Below are positions 48,897 through 57,432 of a stretch of 64,000 nucleotides of DNA, piece after piece. Both the position numbers and the translations under genes were made by a program. The stretch comes from Angelakisella sp. (lineage in GTDB: Bacteria; Bacillota; Clostridia; Oscillospirales; Ruminococcaceae), in the NCBI GenBank assembly GCA_020025195.1, contig JAHHSN010000004.1, positions 1 to 64,000 on the forward strand, written 5' to 3'. The notes under the pieces are model-generated. The model made no database searches and had not been told where the DNA came from. It worked only from the letters and a program-made list of their open reading frames with translations. How positions within the stretch are numbered: position 1 is the stretch's first letter; each line of letters starts with the position of its first letter.

Positions 48897-49554
48897 TCCC
48901 GTCACTTAAAAAGCGTCCTGCCCCATTCTGATTTTCGGACAGCTGCCGGGAGAGAATTTTTCCGGACGGGGGCGCGAAAGCGGGGGAGCGTCTACAAGAA
49001 AAGAAGACCCCAACCCCAAGCGATCAACTGTAAAAGGTTGGTCGCTTTTGCTTTGCCTTGGCCGAAAGCCTGTCCTTTGTTGGCATCGGGACGAACCGAA
49101 ACGGCGGCTTTCCCAGAGCGGCGAAAAGCCGCGCTGCAAAGTGATGAAAGGTTTAGGGACGATGCAGAAAAAAGGGGATCGTCTATGTGGAATCCTGCTT
49201 TCAGCCGCGGCTCCGTCCGAGGCTGCTGACCGCAACATCCCATGGAACGCCGATAGGACAAAGACTACGGTTCACTTCAGGAAAAAGCAACGGGAAATCA
49301 TCTTTGGATAAGGAGGGGAGCTTCCCGGACGCCCGACGGCGGATTATCGGGGACGCTTTATTCGGAAGGGGAAAAGATATCCGGCGGCACGCAGAGAAAT
49401 GATCCCCATCAAGCAGGATGACATTGGATCTACCCCACCGGATGAGCTCGAAACGAGAAAACGGCGTGACCGAAGCCACACCGTCCACGGAAAGCGAAAA
49501 GGTTTTATACTGTATTTTACCAAAGCGGCCCCTTCCTGGGGCTTTTATCCTTCT
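48897..49554. other. ~650 bp stretch without a recognisable gene
   Basis: I find no ORF with a ribosome site and family resemblance on either strand, and no tRNA, tmRNA, RNase P RNA or SRP RNA hallmark. One strong hairpin is visible at 49018-49047 (AAGCGATCAAC pairs with GTTGGTCGCTT, 11 bp with one GU, followed by TTG), and a smaller GGCCCC/GGGGC stem at 49528-49547 could terminate the convergent EFR1 gene. Several short frames carry Arg/Ser-rich nonsense-like sequence. It may be a decayed gene or an uncharacterised noncoding RNA. Confidence 0.6.
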
Positions 49555-50379
49555 TTAGAGAAACAGCTCCGGCTGAGCACGGCGCTCATAGCCAAGCTCC
49601 AGCTCGGTCTTGTGGTAGAGGTAGCCCTCATCGTCATAAAACTTAGCGCCCACGGGACAGCGCTTTACGCAGGCGCCGCATTTGATGCAGACGCCGAGGA
49701 TCTCTGCCGGATTTTCCCGGGAGACAGAGCCCATAGGGCAGAGGTCGGCGCAGAGACCGCAGCCGGTGCAGGCGGCGCCGGTTTTGGGCTTTACCTTGAG
49801 AATGCTGATGGGGACCCCGGCACGATCCCGCGGCTGATAGTAGGGCCGGAGCGGTTCCTCGCCTTTTACCGTCAGGGGAGAAATGGCCTTAGGAGAGGGA
49901 AGGGCTTTTATCTTTTCACTCACCCGCTTGGCGAACTGTTCCGCAAGGGCGAGATCCGCTACATCTGGACGGTTTGCCGCCAACACCTTGGAAAAGGAGT
50001 GCTCCCCAATGAAAGCTCCTGCGGCCACCGCTTTTAAGCCGCCGGCCTCCAGAAGGCCTTTGGCCTCTATGAGGCTGTCGTCATAGTTCCGGTTTCCGTA
50101 GAGAACCAGAGGAACCGCAAGGGCGCCATCCCCCTTTAGCCCGGAGAGATACTTTAACAGCACATTGGGGACCCGTCCCGCATAGGTGGGAAGGCCGAAC
50201 ACCACAAGGTCGCCGCTTTCAAAGCGGGGGGATTTCGCACGCGCCTCGGGCGGCGTAAAATCCCGAAGCGAAAGGGAGAGCGAAAGCTCCCGCGCCAGCC
50301 GCTTGGCGACGGTCAGCGTGACGGTTTCGGTGGTGCCGGTGGGGCTAAAATAAAAGGCGCAGACTCGTTTCAGTTCCAT
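49555..50379 (-). CDS. EFR1-family flavodoxin-ferredoxin protein
   Basis: 274 residues. The N-terminal flavodoxin-like domain starts with AFYFSPTGTTETV (FMN phosphate loop) and contains VFGLPTYAGRVPN and VLYGNRNYDDSL. A C-terminal two-[4Fe-4S] ferredoxin has CTGCGLCADLCPMGSV and CIKCGACVKRCPVGA. Such EFR1 proteins are common in anaerobes and probably shuttle electrons between flavin and iron-sulfur partners; the partners are unknown. A clear minus-strand promoter lies at 50417-50445. Monocistronic. Confidence 0.9.
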   Translation of the reverse strand: MELKRVCAFYFSPTGTTETVTLTVAKRLARELSLSLSLRDFTPPEARAKSPRFESGDLVVFGLPTYAGRVPNVLLKYLSGLKGDGALAVPLVLYGNRNYDDSLIEAKGLLEAGGLKAVAAGAFIGEHSFSKVLAANRPDVADLALAEQFAKRVSEKIKALPSPKAISPLTVKGEEPLRPYYQPRDRAGVPISILKVKPKTGAACTGCGLCADLCPMGSVSRENPAEILGVCIKCGACVKRCPVGAKFYDDEGYLYHKTELELGYERRAQPELFL

Positions 50380-50416
50380 ACTGTTCTCCTATCCTTTCGT
50401 TTTGAAAGTTCTCCTC

Positions 50417-50445
50417 ATTATACCGTCTTGCTCCCTTTTGTTCAA
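50417..50445 (-). promoter_or_regulatory. Promoter of the EFR1 gene
   Basis: On the minus strand: TTGAAC (50445-50440), 17 bp, TATAAT (50422-50417), about 38 bp before the start codon. Confidence 0.85.
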
Positions 50446-50663
50446 GGCAGGCAAAGCATGACGCCCGAGAAGGGGATAAAGGGGATTTTTCGCAGGGGAC
50501 CCTCTTCAGCACGGAGATGCGGACAAGATTTTGCTTGCAGCCGGAAACAAAGAGAAAAGAAAATATGTTCTTTTGGCATTGCACTTTTCTTCCCGATTCG
50601 CTAAAATAAAAGGAAAGAATAATTTTAAGCCCCGCCCTCATATCCTTCTGCGGGGGTGTTTTG

Positions 50664-51398
50664 ATGAAGATGGGTCGTCGGAAGATCGTTCTTTCGCTTT
50701 TCCTTTTGCTCCTTCTTATGGGGGGCGTCTGGTTTTCTTTTTGCAGTCTCAATGACCGTCTCTATCAGTCGGTTCTTTCCCGCGCAACGCTGAATCAGCC
50801 CGTTTTGGTGCTGGATGCCGGTCACGGCGGGATGGACGGCGGCGCGGTGGTCTCGGGAATCCGGGAATCGGATATCAATCTTTCCATCGCAAGAAAGCTC
50901 CGCGACTTTATGACGGTCATGGGATTTCGCGTTACCATGATAAGAGACGGCGACTATTCCGTTCATGACCCGGATGCCAAGACCGTCCGTCAGCAGAAGC
51001 GTTCCGACCTCATGAATCGTCTCGAGCTTCTCCGCGGAACGCCGGGAGCCCTTGCGGTCAGCATCCATCAGAATAAATTTGAGGAATCCTATGTCCGCGG
51101 AACGCAGGTGTTTTATGGTGCGGCGCCGGGCAGCGAGGAGCTGGCGGAGGTCATTCAAACCATGATCGCGGGCTATCTTCAGCCGGACAATGAGAGAAAG
51201 GTAAAAAAGGCGGATCACGCCCTCTATATCCTTGTCAACAATGATAAAAACCCCGCCGTCATGGTGGAATGCGGCTTCCTTTCCAATCCGAAGGAGGCGG
51301 AGTGCCTGCAGGAGGAGGACTACCAGAAAAAGCTTGCGATGCTTATCGGAGCGTCGCTTATCAAATACCAGAACCAAAGGCTGAATCAATTTGGATAA
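50664..51398 (+). CDS. cwlD: N-acetylmuramoyl-L-alanine amidase, CwlD type
   Basis: 244 residues from ATG 50664. An N-terminal membrane anchor (LSLFLLLLLMGGVWFSFC, about 10-27) is followed by an amidase_3 domain: LVLDAGHGGMDGGA (His, first zinc ligand), SGIRESDINLSIA (Glu), LAVSIHQNKFEES (second His, SIHQN), and AVMVECGFLSNPKEAE (catalytic Glu). CwlD cleaves peptides from muramic acid so that muramic-delta-lactam can form in spore cortex. This fits the sporulation genes in the window. 16 bp upstream of radA. Sigma-E or sigma-G control is expected, but I cannot mark a promoter. Confidence 0.87.
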   Translation: MKMGRRKIVLSLFLLLLLMGGVWFSFCSLNDRLYQSVLSRATLNQPVLVLDAGHGGMDGGAVVSGIRESDINLSIARKLRDFMTVMGFRVTMIRDGDYSVHDPDAKTVRQQKRSDLMNRLELLRGTPGALAVSIHQNKFEESYVRGTQVFYGAAPGSEELAEVIQTMIAGYLQPDNERKVKKADHALYILVNNDKNPAVMVECGFLSNPKEAECLQEEDYQKKLAMLIGASLIKYQNQRLNQFG

Positions 51399-51414
51399 AT
51401 TGTGAGGAAATGAA

Positions 51415-52791
51415 ATGGCAATGAAAGAAAAAACAGTATTCGTCTGTACCGAGTGCGGCTATGAGTCCCCCAAGTGGCAGGGCAGATGCCCCGACTGCGG
51501 CAACTGGAACACGCTGGTGGAGGAATCCCGTATTGTCGGGAAGCCCGCCAAAGGGGAAACGACCCGTCTCCCAAGCGCGCCGGCTATGGTAAAGCCGCTG
51601 GAGGAGATCGACGCCGATGAATCGGTGCGTTTTCACACTGGGCTTTCGGAGCTGGACCGGGTGCTGGGCGGCGGCATTGTGCCGGGCTCGGCGGTCCTTG
51701 TCTGCGGGGATCCCGGTATCGGCAAGTCCACCATTCTCCTGCAAATGTGCCGTACGCTGGACAAAGGGCTTTCGGTCCTCTATGTTTCGGGAGAGGAAAG
51801 CCCCCGGCAGATTAAGCTCCGTGCCAATCGTTTGGGAGTGACGGGCGGTTCGGTGCTGCTCACCGCCTCCACCGACGCCGAGGAGATAAGGGAGACGATT
51901 CTGGCAAACAAGCCGGATATTGTTGTGGTGGATTCGGTGCAGACCCTTTCGGCACCCGGTGTTTCCTCCTCTCCGGGGAGCGTCTCGCAGGTGCGGGAAT
52001 CGTCCCTCCTCCTCATTTCCGCCTGCAAGGAGCAGGAGATCCCGCTTTTTCTGGTGGGGCACGTCAATAAGGACGGCAACATCGCCGGGCCCAAGGTGCT
52101 GGAGCACATGGTGGATACCGTCCTCTATTTTGAGGGGGACAAAAACCTCTCCTACCGTATCCTCCGTGCGGTCAAGAACCGCTTTGGCTCCACCAATGAG
52201 ATCGGCGTCTTTGAAATGGCGCAGAACGGACTTTCCGAGGTCACCAATCCCTCGGAGATGCTGCTCTCCGGACGCCCGCAGGATGTGAGCGGGACCTGCA
52301 TCACTTGTCTGATGGAGGGCACACGCCCCATTCTGGTGGAGATTCAGGCGCTGGCCGCCAAGACGAGCTTCGGAAACCCCAGAAGGGTCCCGACCGGCTT
52401 TGATATAAACCGCACGGCGATGCTTCTGGCGGTTCTGGAAAAGCGGGCGGGCTTCTTCATGGGGAACCTTGACGTCTTTGTGAATGTGGCGGGCGGCATG
52501 CGGGCGGACGAGCCCTCCGCCGACCTCGCCGTCGCCATGGCAGTCGTCAGCAATCTCCTTGACAAGGTGGTGGATCCCACCATGATGATGCTGGGGGAGA
52601 TCGGCCTCGCGGGGGAGATCCGCGCGGCGGCGCAGCTCCCGCAGCGGGTCTCGGAGGGGTATCGGCTCGGTTTCCGGCGCTTTTTGCTCCCCAAGGCCTC
52701 CCTCAAAACGCTCTCCCGGGAGCTTTATCCCGAAGCAGAACTTATCGGGGTCTCCCGCATCGACGAAGCGGTGCGGGTGCTCCGAGGGTAA
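51415..52791 (+). CDS. radA: DNA repair protein RadA
   Basis: 458 residues. Zinc finger CTECGYESPKWQGRCPDCGNW at the N-terminus, RecA-like ATPase with GDPGIGKSTILLQM (Walker A) and VVVDSVQTL (Walker B), the RadA-specific KNRFGSTNEIGVFEM motif, and a C-terminal Lon-protease-like domain (about 300-458) that lacks the protease Ser but has GDGD-type fold segments such as NVAGGMRADEPSADLAVAMA. It extends branch migration in recombination. Starts 16 bp after cwlD. Ends at a strong terminator. Confidence 0.97.
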   Translation: MAMKEKTVFVCTECGYESPKWQGRCPDCGNWNTLVEESRIVGKPAKGETTRLPSAPAMVKPLEEIDADESVRFHTGLSELDRVLGGGIVPGSAVLVCGDPGIGKSTILLQMCRTLDKGLSVLYVSGEESPRQIKLRANRLGVTGGSVLLTASTDAEEIRETILANKPDIVVVDSVQTLSAPGVSSSPGSVSQVRESSLLLISACKEQEIPLFLVGHVNKDGNIAGPKVLEHMVDTVLYFEGDKNLSYRILRAVKNRFGSTNEIGVFEMAQNGLSEVTNPSEMLLSGRPQDVSGTCITCLMEGTRPILVEIQALAAKTSFGNPRRVPTGFDINRTAMLLAVLEKRAGFFMGNLDVFVNVAGGMRADEPSADLAVAMAVVSNLLDKVVDPTMMMLGEIGLAGEIRAAAQLPQRVSEGYRLGFRRFLLPKASLKTLSRELYPEAELIGVSRIDEAVRVLRG

Positions 52792-52804
52792 AATAAAAGA
52801 AGAT

Positions 52805-52840
52805 AAGGCCCTTAAGCCCCCGCGGCTTGGGGGCCTTTTT
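52805..52840 (+). terminator. Terminator of cwlD-radA
   Basis: AAGGCCC/GGGCCTT with an inner AAGCC/GGCTT stem, followed by TTTTT. Confidence 0.9.
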
Positions 52841-52899
52841 CTGTTCTCACTCAACAAAAACGCTCCCTCCGAATAGAATGGGGAAAGGGGGGCGAGAGC

Positions 52900-53586
52900 A
52901 TGAAGGTCAGAAGCCGCAGCGCAGCACGGAAAAAGACGTTCTTTCGAATTGTTTCGGTCATTATCACTCTGGCGCTGCTCCTTTTTCTGAATGGGCGGAT
53001 CGGGACCGCTATCCGAACGGTGGCCGCTTCCCGAAGCCAGCTCTATATTTCGAATATTGTACATAAGGCGGTGGAGGAGACTCTGCGGCGTGAGGAGGTG
53101 GACTATGAGAGCATCGTGACCCTCAACCAGAATCAGAACGGTGACACCACAGCTCTCATCACCAATACCATCCGTCTCAATGAATTGCAGTCGAGCATCA
53201 TGAAAAACATCATCAAATCCATCCATGAGTACGATGAAATGTCGGTGGCCATCCCGCTGGGAACGCTCATCGGCGGACACTGGCTCTCCGGCCTCGGCCC
53301 GAAGGTGGTCTTTCATCTGGTGCCGGTCGGAACGGTGCAGACCCGCATCCTCAACAGCCTCGATTCCTGCGGCATCAACCAGACTCATCATCAGATCAAG
53401 CTGGAGGCGACCATCGCGATAAGCTCCGTCATTCCGGGCTACCGGGTCAGGAGCGAGACGGTTACTTCCATCGTTCTCGCGGAGACGGTGATCGTGGGGC
53501 TTGTGCCGGACGCCTACACCGAGGTCTACGGCGGAACCGATGAACTGGTGGGGATGATCGAGGACTACGGCGCCTATTCCAACTAA
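52900..53586 (+). CDS. yunB: Sporulation protein YunB
   Basis: 228 residues. N-terminal basic segment and one transmembrane helix (ISLVIITLALLLFL-like, about 17-34), then the conserved body: SQLYISNIVHKAVEETL, NQNQNGDTTALITNTIRLNE, VAIPLGTLIGGHWLSGLGPK, and a C-terminal SVIPGYRVRSETVTSIVLAE. YunB is a sporulation protein made under sigma-E in Bacillus; its biochemical role is not known. GGGGCGAGAGC precedes the ATG. It stands alone between the radA terminator and the ligA promoter. Confidence 0.9.
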   Translation: MKVRSRSAARKKTFFRIVSVIITLALLLFLNGRIGTAIRTVAASRSQLYISNIVHKAVEETLRREEVDYESIVTLNQNQNGDTTALITNTIRLNELQSSIMKNIIKSIHEYDEMSVAIPLGTLIGGHWLSGLGPKVVFHLVPVGTVQTRILNSLDSCGINQTHHQIKLEATIAISSVIPGYRVRSETVTSIVLAETVIVGLVPDAYTEVYGGTDELVGMIEDYGAYSN

Positions 53587-53624
53587 GTTTGATGAGAATT
53601 AGGCGGAAAAAGACGCCGCTTCGG

Positions 53625-53653
53625 TTGTAATCCCCATGGATAATTGATATAAT
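53625..53653 (+). promoter_or_regulatory. Promoter of ligA-gatCAB
   Basis: TTGTAA (53625-53630), 17 bp, TATAAT (53648-53653), about 33 bp before the likely TTG start of ligA. Confidence 0.8.
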
Positions 53654-53685
53654 AGATTAGTTAAAATAGGGGAGGTGTGAAGCTC

Positions 53686-55674
53686 TTGGAAAAAATGGAA
53701 CGGGAGATGCGGGCTCTCGAAAAAGAGGTCGAGCGGCATATGCATCTTTATTACGACCTTGACAGCCCTGAGCTTGAGGACTATGAGTACGACCGGCTCA
53801 TCCACCACCTGATGGATCTGGAGGCGCAGTACCCGCAGTTTGCTTCTCCTACGTCGCCGACCCTTCGGGTGGGCGGACGTGCAATGAACACCTTTGCCAA
53901 GGTGGAGCACAAGGTGCAGATGGGCTCCCTGCAGGACGTTTTCTCGCTGGAGGAGCTTCGGGAGTTTGACAAAAGGGTGCGGGAGGTCGTGCCCTCCCCG
54001 CGCTATGTGGTGGAACAGAAAATCGACGGGCTGTCGGTCTCGGCGGAATACCGGGACGGCGTCCTCACGGTCGGCTCCACCCGGGGCGACGGCTTTACCG
54101 GGGAGGATGTGACCGAAAACCTCCGCACCATCCGCTCCCTGCCCTTAAAGCTTCCGGAGGAGCTTCCGCTTCTGGAGGTGCGGGGCGAGGTCTATATGCC
54201 GGTTCTGAACTTTGAGCGCCTTGTTTCCCAGCAGGAGCTTCGGGACGAGCCGCCCTTCAAGAATCCGCGCAATGCCGCGGCGGGAACCCTTCGGCAGAAG
54301 GATTCCAAGGTGACGGCGGCACGGGGGCTGGATCTTTTCTGCTTTAATATTCAGCAGCTGGAGGGACTTTCCTGTGAGACACACCATGAATCGCTGGAGC
54401 TTCTGAAGCGGTTCGGTTTCCCGGTCTCGCCCAGCTATGTCCTTGCGGACAATATCGAGGATGCCATACGGGAGGTCGAGCGCATCGGGACGCTCCGCGG
54501 CGCGCTTCCGTATCAGATCGACGGCGCGGTCATCAAGGTGGACCGCTTTGCCGACCGGGAGGCCCTCGGCACGACCGCCAAATATCCCAAGTGGGCGGTC
54601 GCCTTTAAGTATCCGCCCGAGGAAAAGGAAACCGTTCTGGAGGAGATCGAGCTTCAGGTAGGGAGGACCGGCGTTGTCACCCCGACAGCGGTCTTTCGTC
54701 CCATCTCCTTGGCGGGGACGACGGTCAGCCGCGCGACCCTCCATAATCAGGATATCATCAATGAACTCGGCATCAATATCGGCGATACCATCACCGTCCG
54801 CAAGGCGGGGGAGATCATCCCCGAGGTGGTCGGCGTGGTAAAGCATGAGAAGGGCGAGCCCTTTTGTCTGCCGGAATGCTGTCCCTCCTGCGGTACGGTT
54901 TTGGTGCGGGATCCCGCCGTTTCGGCGATCCGCTGTCCCAATGCCTCCTGTCCCGCGCAGAGGCTCAGAAGCCTGATTCATTTCAGCTCCCGTGCCGCGA
55001 TGGACATCGAGGGGCTGGGAGAATCGGTCTGCGAGGCGCTCATTGAAAAAGAGCTTGTCAAGACCCCGGCGGATCTCTACCGCCTGAAGAAGGAGGAGCT
55101 TCTGGAACTACCCGGCTTTGCTGAGAAAAAAGCGGAAAAGCTCCTTTCGGCACTGGAGGACTCCAAGGAAAACGACCTCGGCCGGCTCCTCTTTGGGCTT
55201 GGCATCCGCAATATCGGGGACAAGGCGGCGCAGCTTCTGGCGGCGCGCTTTGGCTCTCTGGAAGCGCTCTTTACGGCTTCCGCGGAGGAGATCCTGAAAA
55301 TAGACGGCTTTGGGGACGTAATGGCAAAAAGCGTCACCCAGTTTTTCGCGGTGGAAAAGAACCGCGCTCTCTGCGAGGAACTGCTCTCTCTGGGGCTTCG
55401 TCCCAGAGCGGCGAAGCAGGCGTCCGCGAAGCTCGCCGGACTCACCTTTGTGCTGACGGGAACGCTCCCCACCCTCACCCGGAGCGAGGCGGAAAAGCTC
55501 ATCACCGAAAACGGCGGCAAGGCCTCCGGCTCCGTCTCCAAAAAGACAAGCTATGTGGTGGCGGGCGAGGAAGCCGGCAGCAAGCTCACCAAGGCGGAAA
55601 GCCTTGGCATTCCAATCATCAGTGAATCAATGCTTTTAGATATGCTTGAAAGGGGACTTCAAAATGGAAGTTGA
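53686..55674 (+). CDS. ligA: NAD-dependent DNA ligase
   Basis: 662 residues. I start at TTG 53686 because GGGGAGG lies 10 bases before it; a GTG at 53677 is too close to that site. Adenylation domain with YVVEQKIDGLSVSAEYRDG (active Lys in KIDG), GDGFTGEDVTEN, EVRGEVYMP, the OB fold, the four-Cys zinc finger (CCPSCGTVLVRD, then CPNASCPAQ), helix-hairpin-helix repeats (FAEKKAEKLLSAL, FGLGIRNIGDKAAQLLA), and a BRCT domain at the end (TFVLTGTLPTLTRSEAEKLI). It seals nicks with NAD+. gatC starts inside its last codons. Confidence 0.98.
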   Translation: MEKMEREMRALEKEVERHMHLYYDLDSPELEDYEYDRLIHHLMDLEAQYPQFASPTSPTLRVGGRAMNTFAKVEHKVQMGSLQDVFSLEELREFDKRVREVVPSPRYVVEQKIDGLSVSAEYRDGVLTVGSTRGDGFTGEDVTENLRTIRSLPLKLPEELPLLEVRGEVYMPVLNFERLVSQQELRDEPPFKNPRNAAAGTLRQKDSKVTAARGLDLFCFNIQQLEGLSCETHHESLELLKRFGFPVSPSYVLADNIEDAIREVERIGTLRGALPYQIDGAVIKVDRFADREALGTTAKYPKWAVAFKYPPEEKETVLEEIELQVGRTGVVTPTAVFRPISLAGTTVSRATLHNQDIINELGINIGDTITVRKAGEIIPEVVGVVKHEKGEPFCLPECCPSCGTVLVRDPAVSAIRCPNASCPAQRLRSLIHFSSRAAMDIEGLGESVCEALIEKELVKTPADLYRLKKEELLELPGFAEKKAEKLLSALEDSKENDLGRLLFGLGIRNIGDKAAQLLAARFGSLEALFTASAEEILKIDGFGDVMAKSVTQFFAVEKNRALCEELLSLGLRPRAAKQASAKLAGLTFVLTGTLPTLTRSEAEKLITENGGKASGSVSKKTSYVVAGEEAGSKLTKAESLGIPIISESMLLDMLERGLQNGS

Positions 55675-55933
55675 TATCAAAAAGATCGCGAAGCTCGCAA
55701 GACTTCGCATCGAGCCTGAAGAGGAAGAAAAATTCCAGAAGGAAATGGAAAACATCATCGCGATGGTGGAAAAGCTGCCTGATGTACCGGTAAGTGATCT
55801 GCGCCCCAAGGCAGAGGACCGGATGCCCCTTCGCCCTGACGTTGTTACGGAATCTCTTTCCCGCGAGGAGATCCTTAAAAACGCGCCTGAGACCACTGCC
55901 GGCTGTGTGGTGGTTCCCAAGACGGTAGGTTAA
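55664..55933 (+). CDS. gatC: Asp/Glu-tRNA amidotransferase subunit C
   Basis: 89 residues from ATG 55664 (GAAAGGGGA upstream), overlapping ligA by 11 bp. IKKIAKLARLRIEPEEEEKF and the conserved MPLRPDVV (matching the family's M-R-x-D-x-V) are present. GatC holds GatA and GatB together. Followed directly by gatA. Confidence 0.94.
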   Translation: MEVDIKKIAKLARLRIEPEEEEKFQKEMENIIAMVEKLPDVPVSDLRPKAEDRMPLRPDVVTESLSREEILKNAPETTAGCVVVPKTVG

Positions 55934-55960
55934 GTGGGAAAAGAAAGGAAGGTGACAGAA

Positions 55961-57418
55961 TTGGATAAACTGTTTCAAAAGACCGGCGTCGAACTGCATC
56001 GGATGCTGGTCAATAAAGAGTGTTCGGCGGTGGAGATCTGCGAGGACGCCTATGACCGCATTGCCCGCGTGGAAAACGGCGTTGGTGCTTTCATCAATGT
56101 GACTCCCGAGGAGGCGATGGCTTCTGCCCGGCGCGTGGATGAGAAGATCGCGGCGGGGGAGGAGATCGGTCCTCTCGCCGGCATCCCCATCGGCATCAAG
56201 GATAATATCTGCACCAAGGGGGTTGCCACGACCTGCGCTTCCAAGATGCTGGAGAACTTTGTGCCTCCCTATGACGCCACCGTCATCGAGAAGCTGAAGG
56301 AGCAGGACTTTGTGATGACCGGTAAGCTCAACATGGACGAGTTCGCCATGGGCTCCTCCTGCGAAAACTCCGCGTTCCACATCACCCATAACCCCCGCGG
56401 CCTCGATAAGGTCCCGGGCGGTTCCTCCGGCGGTTCCGCGGCGGCGGTTGCGGCGGGCGAGTCGGTCATGGCGCTCGGCAGCGATACCGGCGGCTCCATT
56501 CGTGAGCCTGCGGCTTACTGCGGCATCGTCGGACTCAAGCCCACCTACGGCTCGGTTTCCCGCTACGGTCTGGTGGCGTTTGCTTCCTCCCTTGACCAGA
56601 TCGGCCCCATGGGCCGCTGCGTGGATGACGTCGCGAACCTGTTCTATACCATCAGCGGACATGATAAGCGGGACGCGACCTCGGTTCCTTTTTCCTATCC
56701 CAAGACGGCAGAGGGCCTCGGCTATGACCTTTCCGGCCTTAAGATCGGCGTTCCCAAGGAGTTCTTCAAGAACGTGGATGTCGCGGTCGGCGCCTCCATC
56801 TGGCAGGTCATCCGCACGCTGGAGCAGCGCGGCGCCACGGTGGTGGATATAAGCCTGCCCAGCACCGATTACGGCCTTTCCGCCTACTATATCATCTCCT
56901 CCGCGGAGGCTTCCTCCAACCTGTCCCGCTTTGACGGCGTCAAGTACGGCTACCGGGCCAAGGACTATACCGACCTTACCGATATGTACGAAAAGACCCG
57001 CAGTGAGGGCTTCGGGGACGAGGTCAAGCGCCGCATTATGCTGGGTACCTTTGTGCTGAGCTCCGGCTACTATGACGCTTATTATAAAAAGGCGAAGCTG
57101 TTCCAGCAGATGGTCCGGGCCGAATATGACGAAGCCTTTAAGAATTGCGACGTCATCATTACCCCCACCGCCCCCACGGCGGCGTTTCGGATTGGAGAGA
57201 ACATCGGCGATCCCCTCAAGATGTACGCGACGGACGTCTGCACCATCACCGTCAATATCGCGGGTCTTCCCGCCCTTTCTCTGCCCATCGGCAACGACCA
57301 CGAGATGCCGGTCGGAATGCAGCTCATCGGTCCGCATTTCTCCGAGGAGCGGCTCCTCGGCATCGCCAAAGAATTTGAGACCATGCGCGGCGGACTCTGC
57401 AACGTCGCGACCATTTAA
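55961..57418 (+). CDS. gatA: Asp/Glu-tRNA amidotransferase subunit A
   Basis: 485 residues from TTG 55961 (AAGGAAGG 9 bases upstream); a GTG at 55934, which directly abuts the gatC stop, is less likely. Amidase-signature enzyme: GIPIGIKDNICTKG (Lys), GGSSGGSAAAVAAGE (Ser) and DTGGSIREPAAYCG (Ser) form the Ser-cisSer-Lys triad. It releases ammonia from glutamine for transamidation of mischarged Asp-tRNA-Asn or Glu-tRNA-Gln, so the organism probably lacks one of the direct synthetases. Confidence 0.97.
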   Translation: MDKLFQKTGVELHRMLVNKECSAVEICEDAYDRIARVENGVGAFINVTPEEAMASARRVDEKIAAGEEIGPLAGIPIGIKDNICTKGVATTCASKMLENFVPPYDATVIEKLKEQDFVMTGKLNMDEFAMGSSCENSAFHITHNPRGLDKVPGGSSGGSAAAVAAGESVMALGSDTGGSIREPAAYCGIVGLKPTYGSVSRYGLVAFASSLDQIGPMGRCVDDVANLFYTISGHDKRDATSVPFSYPKTAEGLGYDLSGLKIGVPKEFFKNVDVAVGASIWQVIRTLEQRGATVVDISLPSTDYGLSAYYIISSAEASSNLSRFDGVKYGYRAKDYTDLTDMYEKTRSEGFGDEVKRRIMLGTFVLSSGYYDAYYKKAKLFQQMVRAEYDEAFKNCDVIITPTAPTAAFRIGENIGDPLKMYATDVCTITVNIAGLPALSLPIGNDHEMPVGMQLIGPHFSEERLLGIAKEFETMRGGLCNVATI

Positions 57419-57432
57419 GGAGGGGAGACGTC

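Noticed and set aside
48992..49261. Small minus-strand ORF (89 codons) in the geneless stretch
   Set aside because: No ribosome binding site, Arg/Ser/Gly-rich sequence without family resemblance, and it reads through the 49018-49047 hairpin.
51361..53391. 676-codon open frame antisense to radA and yunB
   Set aside because: Covers two certain genes and crosses a terminator; no domain or start signal.
53677..53679. GTG at 53677 as ligA start
   Set aside because: It overlaps the GGGGAGG ribosome site with almost no spacing; the TTG at 53686 is better placed.
55619..57337. 572-codon open frame antisense to gatC and gatA
   Set aside because: Both sense genes carry complete catalytic motifs; the antisense frame has none.
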